Shown here piece after piece: positions 1 through 6,056 of a stretch of DNA of 28,600 nucleotides. The position numbers and the translations under genes are program-made. Source of the stretch: Candidatus Gastranaerophilales bacterium (GTDB lineage Bacteria; Cyanobacteriota; Vampirovibrionia; Gastranaerophilales; Gastranaerophilaceae); the NCBI GenBank assembly GCA_900770525.1, contig CAAHDT010000006.1, forward strand, positions 1 through 28,600, written 5' to 3'. Position 1 is the first letter of the stretch; every line of letters begins with the position of its first letter. The notes beneath the pieces were generated by a model. That model saw nothing but the letters and a program-made list of their open reading frames with translations. It did not search any database and had not been told where the DNA came from.

Positions 1-114
1 CTCACAAAGTTTCGCTGTTATGCCTTGCCGGCATAGTCAGCTCAATCTGTTCGCTATCCGGACTCACTTCGTTCCGTCCGTACGTAAATCCGCTTAAATC
101 TTTTCAGGATGACA
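1..114. repeat. Dispersed structured repeat, copy A
   Basis: This stretch recurs in the same orientation at 28272-28376, with a few substitutions and an indel of about 8 bases. It contains two potential hairpins: TATGCC (19-24) pairs with GGCATA (30-35), and CGGAC (59-63) pairs with GTCCG (76-80). In the other copy the first stem is unchanged while its loop differs, as expected if the structure matters. The element ends in a TCAGGATGACA motif. It starts at the window edge, so its true left end is unknown. No coding potential is evident. It looks like an intergenic repeat of the REP/MITE kind, but no transposase or clear target-site duplication can be seen. Confidence 0.75.
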
Positions 115-377
115 TGTTTGGTGAAAAGGTGGGAACCGCTACGCTTTTCGCCACCCTACTTCTGATGACAATGTTTGTGTAAAACAGGAAAAGGAAGGTT
201 CGGAAACGTAGTTTCTGATGACTCGTTCATTTTAATCGCGAGTTTTCCTTTTCTTTGCTTGCGTTTCTTTTCCTTTTTCATCGCAAAAAAAGGAAAAGAA
301 ATGAAGTAACCAAGGTCTTTTGAAGTAGCCCCTATCTTCTTTGATGCTAAAGAAGATATAATAAACAAATTTTCCAA
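115..377. other. Gene-free stretch with a long hairpin
   Basis: This is intergenic DNA between the repeat and the cysteine-cluster gene. It holds a near-perfect inverted repeat whose arms are 262-278 and 287-303 with an 8-base loop; 16 of 17 pairs are Watson-Crick and one is a G-T wobble. The arms are purine- or pyrimidine-pure tracts (TTTCTTTTCC / GGAAAAGAAA). The motif TTCTGATGAC occurs twice (about 170 and 210). A 73-codon open frame crosses the area on the minus strand, but it is low-complexity Lys/Arg-rich and has no ribosome binding site, so I do not call it a gene. Confidence 0.5.
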
Positions 378-1061
378 TTATGCACTCAAAGCCTTTATTA
401 TTTGTGCTATATAAAAATCAATTATTTCAACCATTGAGTGCAACATTAGCGCTATTGGCTCAACCTCATCTTTCCACTGCTTGTAACCACAAGTTTTGGG
501 CAAGATACTAAGCGGATTATCCGGAAAATCTCTACAAATTTGAGGTCTGTTCTCGTAATCCGAACACCTGTTATCCTTAGTTAACTTCGGACAATGGTAA
601 AAATACACATTATCTTCTTTATTTTTTTCTAAAAGTTCTATGTACTCAGGATAAACTTTCCTTGCCTCTTCTTTTGAGTCATAAGGAATAAAAACACTCA
701 AAAATTGGTTTGCAAAATTATCTCCTTTTTCGGCTTTTTGGCGTAGTTCTTCCGGCGAAAACTCACTACAGGCCAGATTGCAACAAGTTGCACACCCGAC
801 ACAAGAAAACTTGCTTCTATATGCCAAAATCTCGTTCAATTTTCTATAAATTTCTTTAGAAATATCTCCTTGAAGAAGTTTCAACGTATTTTTTTGCCAA
901 AACTGCCCTGCTGATTCTGACGGGTATTTGTCAAAAATCTCACCATTAACTTCTTTGGGCTTAATTTCTTCAACATGCTTTTTTATCTCTTCTGCTGATT
1001 GCAGAAAAATCTCTCTGTATTCTTTTCTTAAATTTTTTACCGTTAAATCTAAATCAACCAT
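378..1061 (-). CDS. YkgJ-family cysteine-cluster protein
   Basis: This 227-residue protein is a YkgJ/CxxCxxxCC-type zinc- or iron-binding cysteine-cluster protein of unknown reaction. The conserved cysteines are at 87, 90, 93, 94 and 98, followed by a second group at 157, 166, 176 and 191; the NRPQICRDFP motif around 171-180 is typical of the family. The N-terminal 80 residues are charged and helical. No signal peptide or membrane segment is visible, so it is probably cytoplasmic. The ATG is the first in-frame start after a stop, has no Shine-Dalgarno sequence, and follows an extended -10 box by 6 nt, suggesting a leaderless transcript. It lies downstream of the superoxide-reductase/ferritin pair, which would suit a metal- or redox-related role, but that is inference. 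Confidence 0.85.
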   Translation of the reverse strand: MVDLDLTVKNLRKEYREIFLQSAEEIKKHVEEIKPKEVNGEIFDKYPSESAGQFWQKNTLKLLQGDISKEIYRKLNEILAYRSKFSCVGCATCCNLACSEFSPEELRQKAEKGDNFANQFLSVFIPYDSKEEARKVYPEYIELLEKNKEDNVYFYHCPKLTKDNRCSDYENRPQICRDFPDNPLSILPKTCGYKQWKDEVEPIALMLHSMVEIIDFYIAQIIKALSA

Positions 1062-1067
1062 ACTAAA

Positions 1068-1076
1068 ATTATATCA
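1068..1076 (-). promoter_or_regulatory. Extended -10 promoter of the cysteine-cluster gene
   Basis: On the minus strand TGATATAAT (an extended -10, TGn-TATAAT) is followed by TTTAGT and then the ATG at 1061. A start site about 7 nt after the hexamer would coincide with the start codon. The -35 at 17-bp spacing (TTTCTG) is weak, as expected for an extended -10 promoter. Confidence 0.6.
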
Positions 1077-1077
1077 C

Positions 1078-1137
1078 AAGGGTGCGGCGGCAGAAAAATT
1101 TCTACCGCCGTTCTATGACCAAACAGAACTCACCCTT
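1078..1137 (-). terminator. Two-tier stem-loop downstream of ferritin
   Basis: An outer stem AAGGGTG (1078-1084) / CACCCTT (1131-1137) encloses a GC-rich hairpin whose arms are 1085-1096 and 1099-1110 (CGGCGG paired with CCGCCG, then AGAAA with TTTCT). It begins 3 bases after the ferritin stop, so transcript end formation or 3'-end protection is likely. There is no U-tract after it on the minus strand, so it is not a textbook intrinsic terminator. Confidence 0.5.
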
Positions 1138-1140
1138 AAA

Positions 1141-1653
1141 CTACTCCTTATAAGTATGTGGTTGATATTGCCTTTTGGCAAGTTCTTTATCAATATGGTA
1201 CAAAATTGGAGTTCCTGTCCCGAACATTTTCAGCATTTTTATAACATCCAGAACATTTGCCTCTTCTTCAACTTGCTCGGAAACATACCAGTTGATAAAA
1301 TGTCTTGTTGCAATATCGCATTCATCTTCGGATAATTCTGCAACACAATTAATACTTTCCGTAACGTGGCGCTCGTGTTCTAGGATTAATTCAAAAGTTT
1401 GAACAGGATTTTCAAAATTGCGATGAGGCGCTTCAATCTGTCTTAAATCGACATTACCATCACGTTCAATTATATAGTCAAACAGAATCATTCCATGATC
1501 CATTTCTTCTTTTGCCTGAACTTTTGTCCAGCTAGAAAAGCCTTTAAGACCAATTTCATCAAAATAAGCAGACATAGCAAGATATAAATATGCGGAATAA
1601 AACTCTTTATTAATCTGCGCATTCAAAATGTCCTCTACTTTTTTATTAATCAC
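1141..1653 (-). CDS. ftnA: Ferritin (first copy)
   Basis: Non-haem ferritin of 170 residues, a four-helix-bundle protein that oxidises Fe(II) and stores it as mineral in a 24-subunit shell. The ferroxidase ligands of bacterial FtnA are all present at canonical positions: E17, E50, H53, E94, Q127 and E130, plus E49, E126 and E129 for the third site. I chose the GTG at 1653 because GGGAGGGG lies just upstream and the product then starts MINKK, matching the second ferritin (MINEK); an ATG 21 bases earlier gives an extra MVYGRGK and has no binding site. The GTG overlaps the end of the desulfoferrodoxin gene by 8 bases (GTGATTAA), implying translational coupling. Confidence 0.95.
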   Translation of the reverse strand: MINKKVEDILNAQINKEFYSAYLYLAMSAYFDEIGLKGFSSWTKVQAKEEMDHGMILFDYIIERDGNVDLRQIEAPHRNFENPVQTFELILEHERHVTESINCVAELSEDECDIATRHFINWYVSEQVEEEANVLDVIKMLKMFGTGTPILYHIDKELAKRQYQPHTYKE

Positions 1654-2041
1654 TTTGCCCCTCCCATAAACCATGTAACTTACAAAATGCTAAAGCCGTT
1701 TCTTTTCCGATTTTTTTATCAAGAAGCATTTTAGGCTCTTCGTTTGGTTCAAGATAATGAAGTCTTACGCACTTTTTATCTTCGGATATAGTTTCAATAA
1801 ACATAATATAGTGTTCCGGAATCATCGGATGCGGTTCCTGTCCGACTTGGATTACAATTCCGTCTTTATCAGTATATTTATATACCGGAATATGGTATTC
1901 TGTTTTTACGTTTTCTGTAGTGTTTGGAGCTAGGTGTTGCATTGCATGCCCGCAACAAACAAGTTCTCCTTCACCTGCTAACAAAACTTGTACTAAATTT
2001 CCGCAAGTTTCGCACTTATACATCTCTAATTTTTCGGTCAT
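1646..2041 (-). CDS. dfx: Desulfoferrodoxin (superoxide reductase)
   Basis: This 131-residue two-iron superoxide reductase reduces superoxide to hydrogen peroxide without making oxygen, a defence typical of anaerobes. The N-terminal desulforedoxin domain has its four iron-binding cysteines at C10, C13, C29 and C30. The C-terminal domain has the catalytic-site ligands H50, H71, H77, C120 and H123, with the glutamate that becomes the sixth ligand at E48. The residue between E48 and H50, usually a lysine that helps guide and protonate substrate, is a tyrosine here. The ATG at 2041 has a strong site (AAAGGAG, spacing about 6); longer in-frame starts do not. The gene is overlapped by ferritin, which can absorb peroxide and iron. 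Soluble cytoplasmic enzyme. Confidence 0.95.
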   Translation of the reverse strand: MTEKLEMYKCETCGNLVQVLLAGEGELVCCGHAMQHLAPNTTENVKTEYHIPVYKYTDKDGIVIQVGQEPHPMIPEHYIMFIETISEDKKCVRLHYLEPNEEPKMLLDKKIGKETALAFCKLHGLWEGQSD

Positions 2042-2066
2042 ATTGACTCCTTTCGCACTAGCAATA

Positions 2067-2080
2067 GTAATATTTATTAC
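2067..2080. promoter_or_regulatory. Candidate operator upstream of desulfoferrodoxin-ferritin
   Basis: A 14-bp dyad with 6-base arms, GTAATA-TT-TATTAC, lies 26-39 bases upstream of the desulfoferrodoxin ATG. An AT-rich palindrome in front of a superoxide-reductase/ferritin operon would suit a Fur/PerR-type repressor. The match to known boxes is only partial, and no such regulator is encoded in the window. Confidence 0.3.
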
Positions 2081-2109
2081 AAATTTTGCCATTCGCCTGT
2101 TAGGGAATT

Positions 2110-2661
2110 TCACCTCCTTATAAAATAGTCAAATATGACAAAATCAATTCTGTTATCACTGAAACCTTCTCTTGATACTGTTTCGCGAAAAGGCATTGTG
2201 CTGCCAAACCCGACAGGATAAAGTCTTTCTCGCTTAACTCTTCCGCATAATTCTAAATATTCAGAAATCACATTTGCTCTCTTTATACTTAACTCCCAAT
2301 CTTCACTATAAATAGAATTTGTTGGAAAAATTCCATCACTATGGCTCTCTATGGTACAGTTGTTTTCAAACTTATTTAAAACATACGCAACAACCCCTAA
2401 AATCTGCCTTCCTCTACAGGTTAAAACGGAGGAAAAATCGTTAAAGAACACTTTTGAGTCAATACTTACAACAAGTCCGCGTGGAACTCTATTATACACA
2501 ACAGAATTTCCAAGTTCAGACAGATTTTCGCGGAATTCTTTTTCTACATACTCAGAGCGTGCCTCAAAATTCACATTTTGAAAGACTTCAGCTTCTTGTA
2601 CTGCCCAAGCGGAACAAAACAAATTTATAAATATAAAAAATATAGCAAACGTACGTTTCAA
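2110..2661 (-). CDS. Small exported protein with OmpA-type C-terminal domain
   Basis: This protein of about 183 residues has a signal peptide (KRT, then a hydrophobic run ending AWA) and an OmpA/MotB-like peptidoglycan-binding domain over roughly its last 110 residues. Domain hallmarks are ESHSDG (matching the GHTD motif), LSIKRANVISEYL (matching LSxxRAxxVxxYL), YPVGFGSTMPF and DNRIDF (matching NRRVE). It likely sits in the periplasm and binds peptidoglycan. There is no lipobox and no beta-barrel. The start is uncertain: a TTG at 2676 has no binding site and lies inside a terminator-like hairpin, so I prefer the TTG at 2661, which is preceded by GAGGG and gives a better signal peptide. Function beyond cell-wall attachment is unknown. 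Confidence 0.75.
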   Translation of the reverse strand: MKRTFAIFFIFINLFCSAWAVQEAEVFQNVNFEARSEYVEKEFRENLSELGNSVVYNRVPRGLVVSIDSKVFFNDFSSVLTCRGRQILGVVAYVLNKFENNCTIESHSDGIFPTNSIYSEDWELSIKRANVISEYLELCGRVKRERLYPVGFGSTMPFRETVSREGFSDNRIDFVIFDYFIRR

Positions 2662-2665
2662 GAAA

Positions 2666-2695
2666 TAAACCCTCAATTACATTATTGAGGGTTTA
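2666..2695 (-). terminator. Terminator-like hairpin after the M16 gene
   Basis: A perfect 12-bp stem (2666-2677 with 2684-2695, sequence TAAACCCTCAAT / ATTGAGGGTTTA) has a 6-base loop. On the minus strand it is followed by TTTCTT, a weak U-tract, and it lies 27 bases after the M16 stop codon. It abuts or overlaps the start of the OmpA-domain gene. Confidence 0.6.
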
Positions 2696-2721
2696 AAAAT
2701 TTAAGCATATTACCTAACAGA

Positions 2722-3936
2722 CTATGGTTTTAAGATTGAGGTTACGGAGCAAGCACTGAAATATTTTTGTGCACATTTTTGAACCTGTTCAACCGTAACA
2801 TCCTTTAATCTCTCTCTTGTTTTTTGATTGAAATCAAAACCTAATCCGAGAATTCCGTTATGAGCAAATAACATTGCCTGACTGTTATTTGTTTCTTGTG
2901 TAAATGCCCATTTACCAATCAGATTGTTTCTTGCATTATCGAGTTCTTCTTGCGAAATAGGGATATTTTTAATTTTCTCCAATTCTTCATCAAAACATGC
3001 TAGAGAAACTTCAATATTTTTAGGTTCTGTTGCAATATAAATATAAAAATCTGCGCAAAGATTGAATGTTTCGTAGCAACTTCTAACAACATAAGCTAAT
3101 CCCTTCTTATCTCTCAATTCAAGGAATAATCTTGATGAAAGCCCTGATGCACCCAAAATTATATTTAATAGTAAAAGTGCCGGATAATCTTCTCCTCTTG
3201 AAGAGCCAACTAACCAACCTTTAATTATATGTGCCTGATTAGCATCAGGTTTAACAGATTCTACATATTTTTTTTCTGTTAGTTCCGGTTTTGCTAAACC
3301 GTTATTGGCTTCAATTGAACTTGGCAAATCTTTGAATGCCTTTGATAATAGTTCTTCAACTTTATCAGACTCAATATCACCAACAACAGATATAACTTTT
3401 TTACTATCATTCAAGAAAGCATTGTAACTCGCCAAAACTTCTTCTTTAGTAATCTTATCAATGTTTTCTAAAACTTTGGCATTTGTATGACCGTAAGGAT
3501 GGTTTGCAAACAATGTACTATAATAATTGTCTACAACCTTCGCCCTTGGAGAATCCAATTCCGCAACAATTTCACCTTCCATCTTTTTAACTTCTCTGTC
3601 AAAATCTTCAAATGTGGAATTTTTTATAATATCTTCCATTATTTCTAAAGCTTTTTCAAAATCCTCGTTCAAACAAACAAACCTCAAACGAGTATAGTCA
3701 CTTTTTGCATCGGTAGAAAACTCAATTGCATATTCTTCAAGCTCATTGGCTAACTGTTCTGCGGTTCTAGTTTTAGTACCTTGCATAAACAAGCGAGCCA
3801 TAACCCCTTCTGCCCCCGGAACAGTTTCCGGCTTGTTACTTTTTACGTTAAAACAAAGCGCTATACGCGGAGTGTTTGGATTATTTTTACAAAATACTTC
3901 AATATTATTTTCAAGTTTAAAAATTTTTGTGCTCAT
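2722..3936 (-). CDS. M16-family peptidase homologue, catalytic motif lost
   Basis: This 404-residue protein has the two-domain M16B (processing peptidase/insulinase-like) fold. The zinc-binding HxxEH motif should fall in the PGAEGVMARLFMQGT segment, but residues 44-48 read GVMAR, so both histidines and the catalytic glutamate are missing. The C-terminal half keeps the family signature GASGLSSRLFLELRDKKGLAY (about 262-282) and the following SCYE. This resembles the inactive, substrate-binding subunit of two-gene M16B peptidases, which pairs with an HxxEH-bearing partner; none is encoded nearby. No signal peptide is visible. The ATG has a GGAGAG site and a good promoter (3957-3985). Monocistronic by the look of the downstream hairpin. 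Confidence 0.85.
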   Translation of the reverse strand: MSTKIFKLENNIEVFCKNNPNTPRIALCFNVKSNKPETVPGAEGVMARLFMQGTKTRTAEQLANELEEYAIEFSTDAKSDYTRLRFVCLNEDFEKALEIMEDIIKNSTFEDFDREVKKMEGEIVAELDSPRAKVVDNYYSTLFANHPYGHTNAKVLENIDKITKEEVLASYNAFLNDSKKVISVVGDIESDKVEELLSKAFKDLPSSIEANNGLAKPELTEKKYVESVKPDANQAHIIKGWLVGSSRGEDYPALLLLNIILGASGLSSRLFLELRDKKGLAYVVRSCYETFNLCADFYIYIATEPKNIEVSLACFDEELEKIKNIPISQEELDNARNNLIGKWAFTQETNNSQAMLFAHNGILGLGFDFNQKTRERLKDVTVEQVQKCAQKYFSACSVTSILKP

Positions 3937-3956
3937 TTTTCTCTCCTATATTGCAA

Positions 3957-3985
3957 AGTTTACCATAATTTTCAAAACAACGCAA
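3957..3985 (-). promoter_or_regulatory. Promoter of the M16 gene
   Basis: On the minus strand TTGCGT (3980-3985) is followed by exactly 17 bp and TAAACT (3957-3962), with TGG just before the -10, making it also an extended -10. It lies 20 bp upstream of the ATG, leaving room for the GGAGAG ribosome binding site. Confidence 0.55.
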
Positions 3986-4096
3986 TTAGTATTATTCCGG
4001 CAAGTATAAATATAACAAATGCAGTTTAATATTTTGCAATTTAACAAGGACAGTTCAAAAACGTATATTTCAATAACTAGTTCGCCACAAGGACTA

Positions 4097-4429
4097 TTAC
4101 TGTTTATTCAACTTTTCTAACGACATAATGATGGATTTAACAAACTCCAATTCTTGCGGAGGCATATTTTTTAACTTTAGAGAAATATCATCTAATAATT
4201 TATTATCAGACTTTTCAAAATCAAATAAGTCACATACTGATACATTCAAAGCTTGTGCTATCTTCACAAGATTTTTGGATGAAGGAAAGTGTGTGCCATT
4301 TTCCATTTTACAAAAATGTTGCGGATCCATCTCTATAATTTCCGATAATTTTTCTTGAGTCAAATGACGGCTTTTGCGAATTTCTCGGACTCTTTTGCCA
4401 AATAGTTTCTTTAATTGTTGTTCTTCCAT
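4097..4429 (-). CDS. XRE-family HTH regulator (first copy)
   Basis: This 110-residue DNA-binding protein has a Cro/C1-type helix-turn-helix over about residues 12-66 (KRVREIRKSRHLTQEKLSE, then DPQHFCKMENGTHFPSS) and a short helical C-terminus (PPQELEFVKSIIMSL) that may dimerise. I chose the ATG at 4429, which has an AAAGGG site; an ATG 36 bases upstream has none. It is divergent from the glycosyltransferase gene, with an alternating TGACA/TGTCA half-site array in between, so autoregulation and control of the neighbour are plausible. It shares length, layout and the SGN/NGT-FPSS motif with the regulator at 10438-10764, so the two appear to be paralogues. Target genes are not known. Confidence 0.85.
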   Translation of the reverse strand: MEEQQLKKLFGKRVREIRKSRHLTQEKLSEIIEMDPQHFCKMENGTHFPSSKNLVKIAQALNVSVCDLFDFEKSDNKLLDDISLKLKNMPPQELEFVKSIIMSLEKLNKQ

Positions 4430-4497
4430 AATACCCTTTCTTTTATTTTCCCAGTTATTACGCATACAAATAATGTTGGCGTTCGACTATTTACTAT

Positions 4498-4521
4498 TGA
4501 CAATATTGTCATTTCATGACA
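4498..4521. promoter_or_regulatory. Operator-like dyads between XRE regulator and glycosyltransferase
   Basis: Two overlapping dyads share a half-site: TGACAATATTGTCA (4498-4511, perfect) and TGTCAT-TTC-ATGACA (4507-4521). This gives three alternating half-sites, TGACA, TGTCA and TGACA, at a spacing of about one DNA turn. TTGACA at 4497-4502 could also be a -35 box for the plus strand. Binding by the adjacent XRE protein is the natural guess. Confidence 0.5.
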
Positions 4522-4553
4522 TGTGTAGTTGAGTAATTTTAGTCGGAGGGAAA

Positions 4554-5666
4554 ATGAATACAAAAATTGATAAAAACAAAGTTGCAATAGTTATGCTTGC
4601 ATTTGCTGATTTTGAGGCACTTGAAATATCACTTGCCGCTTATTCAAAATTTTTAAAAGGCAAAACGCAGCTTTACATTTTACAAAACGGAAGAGGAAAC
4701 TACGATTGTGAAAGAACTTATAAGGTAGCGTTACGATACCAAAATTTATTTCCAAAGAATATCAAGGTTGTTGATTGGATAAAGCCTGATGTGCCATACA
4801 ATTCAATTAAAACTTTATTAAATAGTGAAGAGATGACAAGTTTTGATTATATTTGTAAAGTTGATGATGATGTATTCCCGATTACGGAAGATTGGTTGGA
4901 TAAACTTATAAAATGCTACGAAAACTCTGCTGAAAAATATGGAGAAGACTTGGCATACGTTACACCGCTTGTTAACAACAATCCTTGGGGATTTAAAGAA
5001 ACACTTAATATATTTAACTTAGAAAATGAATATTTTGAAAAATACGGAAGAGAACATATTGTAGGGTCAAAATTTGAATTTGAACCGCAAAAATTAATTC
5101 CGGCAAATGAAATATATACAGGTTGGGCAGGAACAGTCTGGAGAAACCCTCATATCTCAAGGTGGTTACACGAAAACACCACTTTTAATCCTGAAAAATT
5201 TATTGAATTAACCAAAAATCAAGGCTACAAAGAAGCTAATTCAAACCAAAGATATTCAATAAATTGCATACTATTCAAAAAAGAGCTCTGGAACACGATT
5301 GGAGATGGAACAGATGACGAAATGGGCTTTTTCAATTACTGCAGAACTCAAAACAAAAAAATAATCGCAGATTTATCAAACCCGTTTATCCATCAGTTTT
5401 TCTTTACACAAAGAGATGAAAATAAAGATTTGATACCAAAAATCAGAACAGTGTATGAAGAGTTTTTAAATTTACCATATCCGATTTCTTTGTGCCCAAT
5501 AAAAGAGTATGAAAATGAAAATCGACTAAGATTTATAGAAAAAACGTACTTGAAAGCTAAAAACACTAATTTTTACAAAAAAATTATTAACATAAAAAAT
5601 AGTCCGGACAGAAAGCATAAGATAATTTACTTGTTCGGCAAAACGTATGTAATAAAAAGAAAGTAA
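4554..5666 (+). CDS. GT-A fold glycosyltransferase (family 2-like)
   Basis: Predicted 370-residue glycosyltransferase, probably decorating lipopolysaccharide, capsule or another surface glycan. Visible features are an N-terminal beta-strand-rich nucleotide-sugar domain (VAIVMLAFADFEALEISLAA, ILQNGRGNYD) and a DDD triad at D104-D106 in ICKVDDDVFP, the metal/nucleotide-sugar-binding motif of GT-A enzymes. No membrane segment is seen. The last 25 residues (KNSPDRKHKIIYLFG, then KTYVIKRK) look like a basic C-terminal tail I associate with surface-polysaccharide transferases. The ATG has GGAGGG 4 bases upstream. It is alone on this strand and ends at a strong terminator. The sugar and acceptor cannot be told from sequence. 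Confidence 0.8.
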   Translation: MNTKIDKNKVAIVMLAFADFEALEISLAAYSKFLKGKTQLYILQNGRGNYDCERTYKVALRYQNLFPKNIKVVDWIKPDVPYNSIKTLLNSEEMTSFDYICKVDDDVFPITEDWLDKLIKCYENSAEKYGEDLAYVTPLVNNNPWGFKETLNIFNLENEYFEKYGREHIVGSKFEFEPQKLIPANEIYTGWAGTVWRNPHISRWLHENTTFNPEKFIELTKNQGYKEANSNQRYSINCILFKKELWNTIGDGTDDEMGFFNYCRTQNKKIIADLSNPFIHQFFFTQRDENKDLIPKIRTVYEEFLNLPYPISLCPIKEYENENRLRFIEKTYLKAKNTNFYKKIINIKNSPDRKHKIIYLFGKTYVIKRK

Positions 5667-5679
5667 TATCCAACAAAAA

Positions 5680-5713
5680 AACGGACGGTTAAAATAGCCG
5701 TCCGTTATATTTT
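5680..5713 (+). terminator. Intrinsic terminator of the glycosyltransferase gene
   Basis: AACGGACGG (5680-5688) pairs with CCGTCCGTT (5698-5706), followed by ATATTTT. On the minus strand the stem is followed by an A-run complement (TTTTTTG), so it may also end transcripts of the convergent small gene at 5746-5901. Confidence 0.85.
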
Positions 5714-5745
5714 AAAACTCTCTTTTCTTAAAAATTTTAGCAGAA

Positions 5746-5901
5746 TTATTTGACCACTGCGAATTTGGTCTGAATACCGGCATCAGAAGAAATACTCCTT
5801 GCCGTTGTAATCGCCATTGCTCGGCGTTTTCTCGCTCCTCTTAATATAAATTCCACACTGTCACATTTATTTGACGATGGGGATACAATCTTTTTTAACA
5901 T
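5746..5901 (-). CDS. Small basic protein, 51 residues, unknown
   Basis: This open frame starts at ATG (5901) with an excellent binding site, AAAGGAG, about 9 bases upstream, and encodes a 51-residue protein. It begins MLKKIVSPSSNKCDSVEF, has a basic stretch RGARKRRA in the middle and a Ser/Thr/Ala-rich C-terminal half ending TKFAVVK. It has one cysteine, no membrane segment and no signal peptide. It stops 40 bases before the terminator it shares with the glycosyltransferase gene. I do not recognise the family. The ribosome binding site and position between terminator and a divergent gene argue that it is real. A nucleic-acid-binding or ribosome-associated role would fit its charge, but that is speculation. 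Confidence 0.6.
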   Translation of the reverse strand: MLKKIVSPSSNKCDSVEFILRGARKRRAMAITTARSISSDAGIQTKFAVVK

Positions 5902-6044
5902 TTATAAATACTCCTTTGAGGTTTCTGATTACAAATTATTAATCGGAATATCATTCCAATTTCTTTAACAAATTGAATGTTTCTGTTACAAATATTAATA
6001 TTTTTTTTGAGTTGAAATCTTTAATCCTTTTTTATTTTTTGTAG

Positions 6045-6050
6045 TAGAAT
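6045..6050 (+). promoter_or_regulatory. Putative -10 box of proB (leaderless arrangement)
   Basis: TAGAAT is followed by TTAGGT and then the proB ATG at 6057. The 6-nt gap would put the start site on the start codon. TTAGG directly abutting the ATG is too close for a normal ribosome binding site. No good -35 is seen at 17 bp. Confidence 0.4.
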
Positions 6051-6056
6051 TTAGGT

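Noticed and set aside
156..377. 73-codon gene on the minus strand
   Set aside because: It crosses the long hairpin, is low-complexity and lacks a ribosome binding site.
1654..1674. Seven-codon N-terminal extension of the first ferritin
   Set aside because: The ATG has no ribosome binding site, while the GTG at 1653 has GGGAGGGG and gives the same N-terminus as the second ferritin.
2042..2113. N-terminal extension of desulfoferrodoxin
   Set aside because: The family starts close to the first cysteine pair, and AAAGGAG precedes the ATG at 2041. The extension is not conserved-looking and contains the operator-like dyad.
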